DNA from: Doryteuthis pealeii
Lineage: Eukaryota; Mollusca; Cephalopoda; Myopsida; Loliginidae
Length of the DNA stretch: 64,000 nt
Assembly: GCA_023376005.1 (NCBI GenBank)
Contig: CM042151.1
Location: 80,200,917 to 80,264,916, forward strand
Direction: 5' to 3'
Position numbers and translations under genes: made by a program. The notes beneath the pieces were generated by a model. That model was given only the letters and a program-made list of their open reading frames with translations, did no database searches and was not told the origin of the DNA. Below, piece by piece: positions 1 through 11,704 of the stretch (position 1 is its first letter; every line of letters begins with the position of its first letter).

Positions 1-375
1 TTTCGTTCATAATTTTCATTATTTCTGTAAACTGAAAATTTTTTAAAGAAATCATCAGGATTTTTTTTAATGATTCTTCTTTGGAATGGACAAAAAATTT
101 TCAAGATATTATTAACCTTTATCCAAGTTTCATTGTGTTAAATATAGGGGGATAAATTTCACAGGGCAAATTGGTGGTACCTACTGGTGGTACCTACGGC
201 CATATCAAATTCCCCCTTATATTTCTATATTTAACACAATGAAACTTGAATAAATGTAAATATCATTTTCAAATGTTAGGACCATTCAAAAGATGAAACC
301 TTAAAAAATCTTCTAATGATTTTTAAAAAAATTTTCAGCTCATGGAAATAATGAAAATTATGAATGAAAACAATG
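1..375. repeat. Palindromic (foldback) repeat, family F1
   Basis: The first half (about 1-180) reads as the imperfect reverse complement of the second half (about 190-371), meeting at a short GGTGGTACCTAC direct duplication. Related single arms occur at about 9760-9930, 11705-11925 and 37660-37850. No reading frame is present, so this is a non-autonomous foldback element or an old inverted pair of one repeat. The left end of the element may lie outside the window. Confidence 0.7.
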
Positions 376-944
376 TTTATATTTTCACACTGATAAATTA
401 ATTGAAATTCAATGTAGCCAAAAACAAGTCATGACTACGGCTTTAAAAAAAAATTCTATGAAAAATCAACTAACAGTCAAATTTTCATGAAATTTTCTGT
501 ATTCATTTATATTTTGATCATATGTTTGAAATAGGTTTTTCCTAAAATATATTAGGGGAATCTTTTTTACATGGTCTCCCCACCCCTATGTTATTTTATG
601 AAATCTGAAAAAATGAAACTGATAAAAAACGATTTTCAATTTTTTTTATATGTAGATAAGTGTCTGTATAATTATATCAGAAGATTTTCATAAGTTTCTA
701 TACAGGATTTTTTTTATTAAAAAAAACAAATTCTGCTAGAAAATGTCTTAATATTGATATTTTTTGAAGAAAAATTTAGAATTCATGTCTTTTAGGTGAA
801 AAACTGGTCTTAAAACATCATTAATTACATGAGTATATACAGTATATATTGGAATTTGCTGAAACACAAAATGTATTGTTAATGATTTGTATAATAAGCA
901 TGAAGATAATGCTATTTTTAATAATATTTCTTTTTCATTCACAG
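376..944. other. AT-rich intron end of ZNF-1, with a repeat shared with 37300-37660
   Basis: No coding sequence is seen. Much of this stretch is the diverged reverse complement of 37300-37660, so it belongs to the same repeat family that continues from the palindrome at 1-375. It ends in a pyrimidine tract and CACAG at 940-944, the inferred acceptor of ZNF-1 exon 2. The first exon of ZNF-1 is not in the window. Confidence 0.55.
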
Positions 945-1130
945 ATTTCATCAGTGGTGAAGAAACAATCATTTATGGTGATATTTTCTTTATATATATA
1001 TATATATATAAAATCTACCATTGCACATTTTGGAAAGATATGAATCCTTCCTTTTATGGTGAAATACATGAAAAACAGATTATTAAGGATATCTTGGTAA
1101 AAATGTTGGTTAACCAACATTGGATGATTA
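945..1130 (+). other. ZNF-1 exon 2, upstream part (5' UTR or ancestral coding)
   Basis: The exon starts after TTTTTCATTCACAG, the same acceptor context seen before 12446, 27993, 43458 and 56266. Read with a leading G from the previous exon, the start gives D-F-I-S-G-E-E, comparable with D-I-N-C-S-E-D-E in ZNF-2 and ZNF-3. In ZNF-1 that frame stays open to 1150, overlapping the start of the main array frame by 20 bases. This suggests the exon once coded for the amino end of the protein and was later uncoupled by frameshift. A TA repeat interrupts it near 992-1011. Confidence 0.6.
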
Positions 1131-2792
1131 ATGGTTCTGCATTTTTATAAAGAGAGGAAACCAGCATTTCTTGTGAAGTTCATTTTGGAAGAACTTGTAG
1201 ATACAGAGATATCATTATTTATTCCAAATGTGAAATTAAACATGCAAACAAATACTGGTATGAAACACTACATGTGTGAAATGTGTGAATTAGAATTTAA
1301 GAGTGCCTCTGATTTGAAAACACACATGCAAACACACAGAGAAGAGAAACCATACAGTTGTGAGGTGTGTGGATCAGCATTTTCCCAGAGTGCCGATTTA
1401 AAAAAGCACATGCGTACACATACTGGAGAGAAACCCTACTCTTGTGAAGTTTGTGGATCAGGATTTTCAGAAAGATCAAAATTAAAGAGACATGTTAAAC
1501 TCCACACTGGAGAAAAACCTTACACTTGTGAAGTGTGTGGATCAGGATTTGCTGCAAAATCAAATCTAAAACGACATAAGCTGACACACACTGCAGAAAA
1601 ACAAAACACTTGTGTAGAGTGTGGATCAGTGTTTTCAAAGAAAGTCAACTTAAAAATACACATGCGAATACACACTGGAGAGAAACCCTATTCTTGTGAA
1701 GTTTGTGGATCAGGATTTTCTGCAAAATCAAAATTAAAAAGACACATGCATGCACACACTGGAGAGAAACCCTATTCGTGTGAAGTATGTGGAAAAACCT
1801 TTTCACAAAATTACCATTTAAAAAGCCATATTCGAACACATACTGGAGAGAAACCTTATGCTTGTGAAGTGTGTGGATCAGCATTTTCGCAGAGTGATGG
1901 TTTAAAAAAACATGTGCAGACACACACTGGTGAGAAACCCTTCGTATGTGAAGTGTGTGGAACAGCATTTTCATTGAATACGAAATTAAAAACACACATG
2001 CTTCTACACAATGGAGAAAATCTCTATTCTTGTGAAATGTGTGGATTAGGATTTTCTGCAAAATCAAATTTAAAAAGGCACATGCGTGCACACACTGGGA
2101 AAAAACCACATGCTTGTGAAGTGTGTGGAACAGCATTTACAAAGCCAGCCAATTTAAAAATACACATGCGAATACACACTGGAGAGAAACCATATTCTTG
2201 TGATATTTGTGGATCAGGATTTACAGAAAAATCAAAATTAAAAGGTCATATGCGTGCACATACTGGAGAGAAGCCCTATTCTTGTGAAGTGTGTGGATCG
2301 GCTTTTTCACAAAATTCCCATTTAAAAAGCCACATCCGAACACATACAGGAGAGAAACCTTATGATTGTGAAGTGTGTGGATCAACATTTTCAGAGTGCA
2401 CAAAATTAAAAAGACACATGCGTACACATACTGGAGAGAAACCCTACTCTTGTGAAGTGTGTGGATCAAGATTTTCAGAAAGATCAACATTAAATAGACA
2501 CATTCGAATTCACACTGGAGAGAAACCCTACTCTTGTGAAGTGTGCGGATCAGCATTTTCACAGAGTGCTAGTTTAAAAAAACACATGTGTACACATACT
2601 GGTGAGAAACCCTTCGTTTGTGAAGTATGTGGATCAGCATTTTCAAAAAGAGCCAATTTAAAATTACACATGCGAATACACACTGGTGAGAAGCCCTATT
2701 CTTGTGAAATTTGTGGAGCAGGATTTGCTGCAAAATCAAATCTAAAAAGACATATGCTGACACACACTGGAGAAAAAAACATACCCTTGTGA
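1131..2792 (+). CDS. ZNF-1: C2H2 zinc-finger protein, 18 fingers
   Basis: The product is a 553-residue poly-zinc-finger protein, expected to act in the nucleus by binding DNA. Residues 1-48 have no known domain; from residue 49, 18 consecutive C-x2-C-x12-H-x3-H fingers run with an exact 28-residue period. Most are joined by the T-G-E-K-P linker, with deviations at fingers 1 (R-E-E-K-P), 4 (T-A-E-K-Q), 9 (N-G-E-N-L) and 10 (T-G-K-K-P). All zinc ligands are present. Fingers 4-7 and 10-13 share helix sequences, giving a six-finger higher-order repeat. The amino end is partly a fossil finger read in another frame (residues 7-17 follow a decayed G-E-K-P linker), so the true start is uncertain; in-frame Met codons at 1242 and 1260 are alternatives. 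The frame ends by a one-base gain in an A run near 2771, after which finger remains continue. No KRAB, BTB or SET domain is seen. Confidence 0.9.
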   Translation: MVLHFYKERKPAFLVKFILEELVDTEISLFIPNVKLNMQTNTGMKHYMCEMCELEFKSASDLKTHMQTHREEKPYSCEVCGSAFSQSADLKKHMRTHTGEKPYSCEVCGSGFSERSKLKRHVKLHTGEKPYTCEVCGSGFAAKSNLKRHKLTHTAEKQNTCVECGSVFSKKVNLKIHMRIHTGEKPYSCEVCGSGFSAKSKLKRHMHAHTGEKPYSCEVCGKTFSQNYHLKSHIRTHTGEKPYACEVCGSAFSQSDGLKKHVQTHTGEKPFVCEVCGTAFSLNTKLKTHMLLHNGENLYSCEMCGLGFSAKSNLKRHMRAHTGKKPHACEVCGTAFTKPANLKIHMRIHTGEKPYSCDICGSGFTEKSKLKGHMRAHTGEKPYSCEVCGSAFSQNSHLKSHIRTHTGEKPYDCEVCGSTFSECTKLKRHMRTHTGEKPYSCEVCGSRFSERSTLNRHIRIHTGEKPYSCEVCGSAFSQSASLKKHMCTHTGEKPFVCEVCGSAFSKRANLKLHMRIHTGEKPYSCEICGAGFAAKSNLKRHMLTHTGEKNIPL

Positions 2793-3954
<1,162 letters not shown>

Positions 3955-4410
3955 TCCGCATACCTTTCCATGACATGCAACATTCCACTTTAGCCCTTAC
4001 TTAGGCTAGATAGGCAGTCAGAGAGGTCCCTTCCAATCAATTGGCTGGTCACGTCAATCTCTAGCATGTATATCATTGTGCCAACCTATGGCAAGTCCAA
4101 AATCTTTTTATCATATATGTGCTAGAAGGTGGTGACTGAGGGTCTCCATGCCTTCGGTATGACATTAAATTCTATTTGATGGTGAAGTTTCAGTTCTAGA
4201 GGTCTGGGGAATGTGGAGTACCCCTTCATCACCATTGCTCCCAGGTCCACTCAGATACAGAGTGGTGGTACCTGATAGGGTTCCATCTATATGTTGAATA
4301 GAAAAAAATGAGTTTTAAAAAAGTCTTCAACCTAAAATTACCCAAATGGGTTGACATGCCATAAAACTCAACCAACCAACCAACCAATCAACCATCCATC
4401 CACATACTTT
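3955..4410 (+). repeat. Dispersed repeat, family D (SINE-like)
   Basis: The unit contains GGTATGACATTAAATTC, then GGTCCACTC and TTCCATCTAT, and ends with TTGACATGCCATAAAA followed by an AACC-rich tail at 4368-4399. The same order of blocks recurs around 6735, 33410, 41130, 48880, 54690, 55135, 55360 and 61735. No reading frame is present. The recurring fixed 3' tail and small size suggest a SINE or short non-autonomous element; no clear tRNA head was identified in this copy. Confidence 0.6.
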
Positions 4411-5100
4411 ACCTATTTCTAACATGACCAGCAGATCGCTGCTTCCAGAGTAGTGGTTGCTTTTATTCTCCTCCCACTCATCCAGAATGCATTAGTACTT
4501 CCTTTGCTTTTTCTAAAAAGGAATTTACTGAATTTAAGAAAGCATTTAATTTTTTCTTATAAATTTTAAAAACTTGAGAGGTTATCTATCAATCATAAAA
4601 TTTACACATACAAGCAAAAACTCTAGTCATTATTTGCAGTTAGTATTGTATAAGATATCGGTCTTATTTCAGCTATCTGGTGTTGCCCAGGATTTAAAAA
4701 GTTAGAAATAAATCCTTTATATTTTTTGATAAAAATTGATTAATAAAAATTAAGATTGATAAAAATTCTTTTTTTATATATTTGTTTTATTATCTTTTAT
4801 TTTTGTTAATCTTGTATTTTTCTTTTGTTTTTTATTTGCTTTTTATGATCTTTTATACTTTATTAATTTGTTTTATTTTTTAATAATTTTTAAAATCAAT
4901 TTTTTCATGTATCATTGATTTATACCCTTATCATATTTTTATATAGCTTTTCTAATGTGAAAATGAGGGGTAAAAAGTTTTTTTTATCCCCTTCTAGCTC
5001 TTTAAAATTGTGGCTGCCACTGTAGGCAGCTTGTAGTAGTAGTAGTATTTGTTGTCATAGTCATCAGGCCTGTTTTATGCCTTTCCCCTCCCCCTTTCCC
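4411..5100. other. Intergenic AT-rich sequence
   Basis: Holds the second copy of a short dispersed repeat (4428-4505, compare 3370-3440) and then low-complexity T/A sequence. No gene seen. Confidence 0.45.
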
Positions 5101-5177
5101 TTAACTCTTTGAGTACCGTGTGACCTGGTCACTCCACTGTAAAAAAGCACCCTGTGACCTGGTCATCCCACTTGTAA
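5101..5177. repeat. Two direct copies of a TGACCTGGTCA-containing unit after a TTAA
   Basis: GTGTGACCTGGTCA at about 5118-5131 is repeated as CTGTGACCTGGTCA at about 5152-5165. Each contains the near-palindrome TGACCTGGTCA. The block is preceded by TTAACTCTTTGAGTACC, reminiscent of the TTAA target and CCCTTT-type ends of piggyBac elements. A matching right end was not found, so the class is a guess. Confidence 0.4.
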
Positions 5178-6734
5178 GAATGTTCTCTTAGAGAAAATAG
5201 TTCCTTGGTTTAAAAAAAACCTAAATATGTGTAAATGCATTTTTTGAGATTGTTGGAATACTTGTTTGCCTTTGTGTAGCTATGTAAAAGAGAACACTGC
5301 CTTAGGCGGTAATTGCAGAAAGTTTTTAGTAAAAAATGATAGTTTGTTGGGTTTGGGATTTGGCATAGTGATTTGGTAAATAGTCAGGCTAGGAGAGTAC
5401 CAGCTAAAATCTTTCTTTCCCATTTGGCAGGCTGTGAGGACAGTCAAAATTCTTTGAGCTCTCAGATGTAGAGTTTTTTGGGCGGTAATTAGTTACCGCA
5501 CTCTTAGTACAGAATTACTAAGATATTGGTCCCTTCAAGTCCAAGTCCCTATGTGCCAACAAAGTTTTCATGGCATACACTGTATGGAAAATAAAGAATT
5601 ATTAGAAATACGGTGTGGTCTGTATGGTCCTTTATGTGCACGGTCATAACCTTTTTGAAAATAAACGAGAAAGCCAAACTGGTTGACATCTCTGTGGGAC
5701 GGACATTGACAAACATTGGTATGGCAACAGGTTAGGAAGGAGGAAAACTCTGAATTGAGACTTTTGGGTTCAGAAATAAAATTTACATTAAACCAAAATA
5801 TGTTTCTATACAAATTTTAAAAGCCCAGAACATGAGTGTTAGTTGAACCTCTCATATCAAACATTAAATTTCCTTTTTTTATTCAACAAAAAATACATAA
5901 AAATGGTAGGGATTTTTTTTCAAGGAGGGTGGATCAGAGTTTAATCTTCTCTGATAGGGTTACCTGGAGAGGGGAGTCTTATGTTGTAAAACCCGAAACT
6001 TCCCTAGGAACCAAGCATTGACATCACTGATGGCGCCCTCTAAAACATAATAAAGTACATACATATTCAATGACTAACTTTTAGTTAGGTAATTCCAGGT
6101 TTCCTATTGTATACAAGTACCGAGCGAGTCTCTGTGTGGCTCTTGTGTATCCCTGGGCCAAAATTAAAGAATTAATGATCTATTTGTAAATTACACAGAG
6201 CGAATCTGGAAAGGAAGCGGCCTAATAACATGCCAGGTCTACTGGTGGAACAGATATAATGTTGCAAAACCTGAAATCTGTAAGGATACTGTCATCTTGT
6301 CCTCCTTTGATGCAGAAGACTAGTGTTTATACAATGTCTTTTACAATTGTTTTCGTTTTAATTTAATAAAGATTTCAATTGAATTACATTTTATAAAACC
6401 CATAGAGTTGAAATGGGTGCTTGTTAGCACAATATTTACTATTGTTTTTCTATACTTATTCCTTATCTGTTGGATTTGATTCCATTTTTTACATACTTTC
6501 ATATATATATATATATAGATGCTGATAAGTACGCATTCTGCATTCCTTTTGCATAAAAATCTAAAAGGACACAGTAAAATCCATGCACCTCAGTGTTTTT
6601 CGTTTTCCTTCCCTCACCATTTCAAGCTAACTGTAAATACAGATAGGAGTTATACGGCTTTAGTTGAGACCCATAAATTTTCTCAGGGACTCATTCAAAA
6701 CAAATATATGTGTCCCAGGATGTACTAAATAAAA
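5178..6734. other. Intergenic, no gene recognised
   Basis: Short reading frames are present but none has a recognisable domain or repeats elsewhere as protein. A short AT run lies at 6501-6517. I see nothing else I can name here. Confidence 0.4.
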
Positions 6735-7005
6735 TACGTATGATGTCAAACTCTATCTGATGGTGAAGTTCCAGTTTTGGGAAATGTGAAGTATCTGTTT
6801 ATCACCATTATTCCCAGGTCCACTCTGAACTGGAGTGCTTGTACCTATTTAGGTCTCATCTATGGGTTAAATAGAAGAAAGTGAGTTTTAAAAAATGTGT
6901 TTAAAAAAATTGAGTATTATCAAGAATGAATAAAACAAAACGTCTTCAGCATAAAATAACCCAACAAGGGTTGACATGCTGCAAAATCCAACTAACTAAC
7001 CATCA
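6735..7005 (+). repeat. Dispersed repeat, family D
   Basis: Carries the family blocks in order: ATGTCAAACTCTATCTGATG, GGTCCACTCTGAACTGGAG, a TCTCATCTATGGGTTAAATA box, and a TTGACATGCTGCAAAATCC tail followed by AACTAACTAACC. Same structure as the copy at 3955. Confidence 0.65.
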
Positions 7006-7059
7006 TTCTGCAAACTTTAAGAAAGCAGTATATACACACACATATATTTTTCCAATCCT

Positions 7060-7336
7060 TCCGCATGAGCAGGATGTGAGACAAGATCAATTTCTTAAGC
7101 CGAGTTTAACAGGTTTTAATTCAGAGTTTTCCATCTCCTAGACAGGTTACCGAACCAAGGTTAAACATCCCAATCTGCCCTATTTACCTATAGCTGGAGG
7201 GAGAGTAGTTGGATGCATACCTTTCCCATGGGTATTTGTGCTCTGTGAAATGCTAACAGCCTTATCGAGGACCTGAACTCAGGTCAACCAGTCAATTTCC
7301 TACAACTCTAACCATTACACCACATGCCTTCACAGT
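7060..7336 (-). repeat. tRNA-derived SINE, second family (minus strand)
   Basis: On the minus strand the head (7336 back to about 7268) has TGGTGTAATGGTTAG, a good box A of Asp/Glu tRNA type, followed by a degenerate box B (GAGTTCAGGTCCT). The body continues to about 7060 and matches the plus-strand segment at 8290-8450. The head does not fold into an intact tRNA, so this is a SINE and not a tRNA gene. Confidence 0.65.
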
Positions 7337-7572
7337 ATAGAAAGCAGTATAGATTGGAAAAAAGAATAGTCTTCCAGCAATATTTGAAGAGACTAATAGA
7401 TAGATAGAGAGAGAGATATGAACAGACTGAGATAGATACATAGATTCATAGATGATGGCAGCAAACTCGTGTTCAAGTATTGCCATTGTATGATAAAATT
7501 TAAAAAAAATTTTAAATTAAAAATAAATAAAATTCAACAGTTCAAAGAATATAATGATGAGCTTCAAAAAGT

Positions 7573-7872
7573 TCAACAATGAGCTGCATGAAAGTGGCTC
7601 TTTAGTCCTGTCAAAGTCTTGCACATATTCCCACATTTACAGGTAATTCCAGGGAGCACAGGGTATTTTATTAGTCCATCCCGCCGATGCACAGATTGGT
7701 GACTGATCAGGCCAGCCTTGCTCATACATAGCCTTCCACACTGGTCACATAGTAGACCGATTTGAAGCCCTTGGTTGTCTACTTTTTTATTCTTGCAAAT
7801 ATCTCGTTTCAACTGCTCATGCTGTATACGGTTGGTCTCAAACTTTTTTTCCCTCCACTGCCCACGGTCCAA
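7573..7872 (-). pseudogene. Non-LTR retrotransposon C-terminal zinc-finger fragment
   Basis: The 99-residue minus-strand frame carries two finger-like motifs: C-D-Q-C-G-R-L-C-M-S-K-A-G-L-I-S-H-Q-S-V-H near residues 42-62 and C-K-C-G-N-M-C-K-T-L-T-G-L-K-S-H near residues 78-93. The C-x2-C...G-L-x-S-H pattern is typical of the extreme C-terminus of endonuclease/reverse-transcriptase proteins of invertebrate non-LTR elements, not of transcription factors. No reverse transcriptase core lies upstream on this strand, so it is a 5'-truncated copy. It is unrelated to the ZNF cluster. Confidence 0.6.
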
Positions 7873-8078
7873 AGCCTTACTCTCCCAGGTCTTCTCATCG
7901 ATGTTACATTTTTATAGTCGGGTTATCGGCGACTAAACCGGTTACCCCACCAAGCTTGTCTGGTGAGGAGGATGGCTAGACATCCAGCAGGAAGAAAACA
8001 AAACCTGTCAAAGGGCAGATTCATAGATACATAGATATAAACAGTCAAGGAAAGATAGGTAGATACATATATAGTGAG

Positions 8079-8082
<4 letters not shown>

Positions 8083-8119
<37 letters not shown>
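8083..8119. repeat. (AT)n microsatellite
   Basis: Uninterrupted TA dinucleotides; a second run lies at 8464-8488. Confidence 0.95.
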
Positions 8120-8124
<5 letters not shown>

Positions 8125-8289
8125 GGTCTGTCTAATAAGGACAGTGCCCTATAAATTAGTCTACAAAAACCAATCATCAGATATTAACCGAAATAACTAG
8201 ATTCTTCCTGGTTTGATTTTATTTATATACTATATTGTTTTATACATATTCTGATATATGCTGTTTATTGTTGGAAGTGCATGATTTAC

Positions 8290-8450
8290 TGGTTATTGTC
8301 ATAGGAAATGAATGAATTCATCCTCCAACTATAGGTATATAGTAGGGCAGACTGGGATCTTAACCTTGGTTAGGCAACCATTCTAGGAGAATGAAAACTC
8401 TGAATTCAAACTCTGCTTAAGAAATTGACCTTGTGTCAAATTGTACTCAT
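8290..8450 (+). repeat. SINE body fragment, same family as 7060-7336
   Basis: Segments such as AACTATAGGTATATAG, GGGCAGACTGGGATC and TTAACCTTGGTTAGGCAACC match the minus-strand element at 7060-7336. The tRNA-like head is missing or too diverged to call. Confidence 0.55.
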
Positions 8451-8582
8451 GTGAAGGTGTTGGTATATATATATATATATATATATATGCTGTTTATTTG
8501 CATTTGCAGAATATAAGAATAATCTGAGCATTGTGATATATTTTCTTTGTTCATATTCATTGAAACAGTCCCTGAGGGCAAC

Positions 8583-9705
8583 TTAAGATCAGAGGAGGAA
8601 TTGTGACCATCCAGACCACAGCACTGTTAAAATCAGCTAGGATACTTGAAAGAGTCCTGGAAACTTGATGCCACTTGGACTTCAATGAAAAACCACCAGG
8701 TAAAACATGTGTGAAAAACTTTCATAGATTGAAAAAAAATTAAAAATAAATAATAGTAATAATAATAATAATATTTTTTTTAAAGTGTGTAATATGAGGG
8801 TGAAAGTGATACCAATTGTAGTTGGTGCATTTGGAACAGTCACCAAAAGTTTAGAAAACAGACTAGAGGAACTGGAAATTAGAGGAAGAATTGAGACCAT
8901 CCAGATAACAGCATTGTTGAAATCTGCCAGAATACTCAGAAGAGTCCTGGAGACCTGAGGAGACTTGTTGTCACTCAGACTCCAGTGAAAGACCATCAGC
9001 TTATGCTGGTGGGAAAAACTCATAAGTAGTAAAATAATAATAACCAGACCAAGTATTGATTAATAAAAAAAAGAGAACTTATCAACTGGTGGATTTTGCA
9101 GTTCTAGCAGATCACAGGATAGAGATGAAAACGAAAGGATGGACAAATACCGAGACCTTGCCAGAGAATTGAAAAAGCTCTGGAATATGAGGGTGAAAGT
9201 GATACCAATTGAAGTTGGTGCACTTGAAATGGTCCCAAAAAGCTTGGAAAAAAGACTGGAGGAACTGGAAATTAGAGGAAAAATTGAGACCATCCAGTCT
9301 ACTGCATTACTGCAATCAGCTCAGAAGAGTCGTGGAGACCCGAGGAGACTTGTTGTCACTCTGACTCGAGTGAAATACCATCAGCTAACTCTAGTGTGAA
9401 AATCTCACATAATAATAATAATAATGTGAAAGTGAAAAGAAATACAAATACTCGGATCTGGCCAGAGAACTAAGAAAACTGTGGAACATGAAGGTGAAGG
9501 TCATGACAATTGGAGGAACTGGAAATCAGAGGAAGAATCGACACCATCCAGACAACAGCATTAAATCGGCTAAAATACTAGGAAGAGTCCTGGAGTCCCG
9601 AGGAGACTTGCTGTCACTCAGCCCCCAGTGAACCACCGGCTAAAATGGGTATAAAAATCTGGAATCGAGTGAAATAATAATGATAATAATAATAATAATA
9701 ATAAA
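8583..9705 (+). mobile_element. Tandem array of four non-LTR retrotransposon 3' ends
   Basis: Four related segments follow one another in the same orientation: about 8583-8775, 8787-9043, 9085-9425 and 9426-9705. Each encodes part of one C-terminal reverse-transcriptase tail and each ends in a TAA/AAT microsatellite. The third copy is best preserved and is listed separately. A fifth lies at 21510-21715. Repeated 5'-truncated insertion with a trinucleotide tail is usual for several invertebrate LINE clades; four in a row suggests insertion into earlier tails or local duplication. Confidence 0.75.
9085..9425 (+). pseudogene. LINE reverse-transcriptase C-terminal tail, 5'-truncated
   Basis: From 9139 an 86-residue frame runs to 9399. 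It contains Y-R-D-L-A-R-E-L-K-K-L-W, then V-I-P-I-E-V-G-A-L and L-E-E-L-E-I-R-G-K-I-E-T-I-Q, the characteristic tail of a common group of invertebrate non-LTR reverse transcriptases, beyond the catalytic domain. A short piece upstream (A-D-H-R-I-E around 9108-9125) is in the same frame. The catalytic part is absent, so this copy cannot move itself. The tail ends in (AAT)n at 9410-9425. Confidence 0.75.
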
Positions 9706-9759
9706 TTACAAACTACTCTAGAAAGGAATATCTTTCACACAAAAAGCCATATTTTCAAA

Positions 9760-9930
9760 TTGTTAAACACTCAGATTTATAGAGAATATCTTTTTTACAA
9801 CCTTCAACATATTGAAAATAAACCAAGGAAAGATAACATTAACCTTTATTCAAGTTTCATTCTGTTGAATATGGAGGGGGGGATTTTACACGTCAGATTG
9901 GACATCTGTACTACTGGGTACTTTCGCGTC
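9760..9930. repeat. Family F1 single arm
   Basis: Shares TTCAAGTTTCATT..GTT..AATAT and the GGGGGGATTT block with the left arm of the palindrome at 1-375. Only one arm is present. Confidence 0.5.
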
Positions 9931-10170
9931 GAATGGTCTGCAAACTAAATGTAAGTGAGTTCGATTCTCACTGGATGCCTTGTGCCTCAACTATCCTAAA
10001 CTTAATAGTCCAGTCAGAGTAATCAATCCGAAGTCAAACTATTTTTAGCCAAAACTTCACCAGAAAAATTAGGTCTAAAAAGTTCGGCTTCGGATTATCC
10101 TTATTGCGCTTTTAACCTGGACTATAACTAAAAAATTTTTAAATACTAATATTAACTTTCATTGTTTTTG
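9931..10170. other. Upstream of ZNF-2 exon 1; no gene seen
   Basis: AT-rich, no supported reading frame and no clear match to the upstream segment shared by ZNF-3 and ZNF-6. Confidence 0.4.
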
Positions 10171-10187
10171 TTAATTATCTCCCTTGA
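10171..10187 (+). promoter_or_regulatory. Conserved upstream motif of ZNF-2 exon 1
   Basis: TTAATTATCTCCCTTGA lies 187 bases before the exon 1 donor. The same motif stands 189 bases before the ZNF-3 donor, 157 before ZNF-6 and about 183 (ATTACCTCCCTTGA form) before ZNF-5. It is followed about 50 bases on by GATCGTAAACAA, also echoed in ZNF-3. It may be part of the promoter or of the first exon; ATCTCCCTT-type motifs are common repeats in mollusc DNA, so function is unproven. Confidence 0.45.
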
Positions 10188-10357
10188 TTACACTCTTTAG
10201 TGGATTTTTTTTATTATATTGATCGTAAACAAAGAGTTGAGTTTGTAAATTTAACCCAGAAAAAAACTCTCTAAGTATTATAATCGATGTGAGCTTTTCT
10301 TAAAATTTAATCTTACATTTCCCTAAAGAGGAAACACCAGAAGAAAGAAAACAGAAA
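10188..10357 (+). other. ZNF-2 predicted exon 1 (mainly non-coding)
   Basis: Its end, AGAAGAAAGAAAACAGAAA followed by GTAAGTAAAAC, aligns with four other copies in the window (22794, 36977, 53875, 63097). The start of the exon is not determined. The short ATG frame found in the ZNF-3 copy is missing here, so this is probably 5' UTR. Confidence 0.6.
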
Positions 10358-11704
10358 GTAAGTAAAACATTCGTTTAATTTTCTTTGTTTAGATTTAAAA
10401 AATATTTCTCTCATTTCGTACTCTACGCCCGTTTTTATGAGGTTGTTGACATCGTGATAAATAAAAAAAAATCTATTTTAAATCTTATTAAAATTAATTT
10501 ATTGAATTAGTATGAAATTTTATGTCGATACAAAGAGGAAGATTTTGAATTATTTTTTCGGAGGCTGGAAATAGAGATTTTTAATATTAGAATTTCGTCT
10601 TACTTATTAAAAAAAATAAATAAAAAATCTACGAAATTCAGCTGAATAATTTTCTTTATTAAAAAAAAAAAAAAGAATAAAAAAAAAAGAAAGTAACAAA
10701 ATCGGATGTCATAAAAATTATGCCTTTAATCTTAAAAATCGAAAAATTCAAAATAAATTTTGTAAAATATTTCTTATTTAATGTGAAGAAGGAAAACAAA
10801 ATGATAATAAAAAATAATTTATTTAAAAAGAATATTTACCAGATTTTTTTAGAACTTTAAAAATGATCTTGAAACTTTAATGAAATAATGATTAATATAT
10901 TCTAGGTATACCCAACTTGTCGAAAAAATCCGCGTTTATACAAAACAAATCGCCCCCCCCCCCACGTTTCAAAAATATTTAGCAAAAATCAGGAAATTAT
11001 CCGATTTAAATGAAATTTCCAGTGTTGATGTATCAATGAATTAATTTTATAATGCATCAGTTATTTTATTTCAATCGTTTTAAATGTATTTATTAAAAAT
11101 AAATTACGTGTGTAATATTATTTTGATTTTTTTACTGATGCCCATTATGTTACTACTTTTTGACTTAAACAAAAATTTGACCTTAAATAATCGATTTAAT
11201 TCATTTTAATTCATTTTTAAAATGAAAATCAGACGAAAATTTGGGTATATCTAATCTTTGATTTTAATAGTTTCATGGAAGTCTCGTTAGTTTATAATCG
11301 ACTGATGTTCGCCTCAATATTGGCAATTTTTCTGAAAGTGTTTTTTTTTTTTCAACACTGGCGAAAAAGGCAAAGCATATAAAAGCATAAAATACGTTTT
11401 TTTCCCTTCCTACCTTTTTTTAATCGATATTTTTACTGCACTATAGTAGACAATTCAATGTGTGTTTTTTTAATCGTGGCAGTATCAATTTGTGACACAG
11501 TTGTTTTTTCTTTTTAAATAGCCTGTTATTTCAGCATATTTTTCTATATTTACAAATTTCTTTAAAATATCAGGTATGCACAAAAAATTCGCATTTTTAT
11601 GCCAGAAAATCTAATTGGTATTATAAAAAAAGATGATTTAAAAATCAAAGAAAAAATATGAAAATGCCATTTTCACATTTATTTTCCTTTTTAATACATA
11701 AAAA
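10358..11704 (+). other. ZNF-2 intron 1, with a block shared among paralogues
   Basis: After the donor the intron resembles the early introns of ZNF-3 and ZNF-6. At about 10980-11260 it holds AAAAATCAGGAAATTATCCG and ATTTGACCTTAAATAATCGA, found again in the introns of ZNF-4 (38115-38240, 38740-39095), ZNF-3 (24360-24470), ZNF-5 (54335-54440) and outside them at 50930-51110. This is shared descent of the duplicated unit plus a dispersed repeat, not a gene. Confidence 0.6.

Noticed and set aside
1275..2792. Regular 84-base repeats that could be mistaken for a CRISPR or satellite array
   Set aside because: The period equals 28 codons and the variable parts fall at the zinc-finger helices, so it is a coding repeat.
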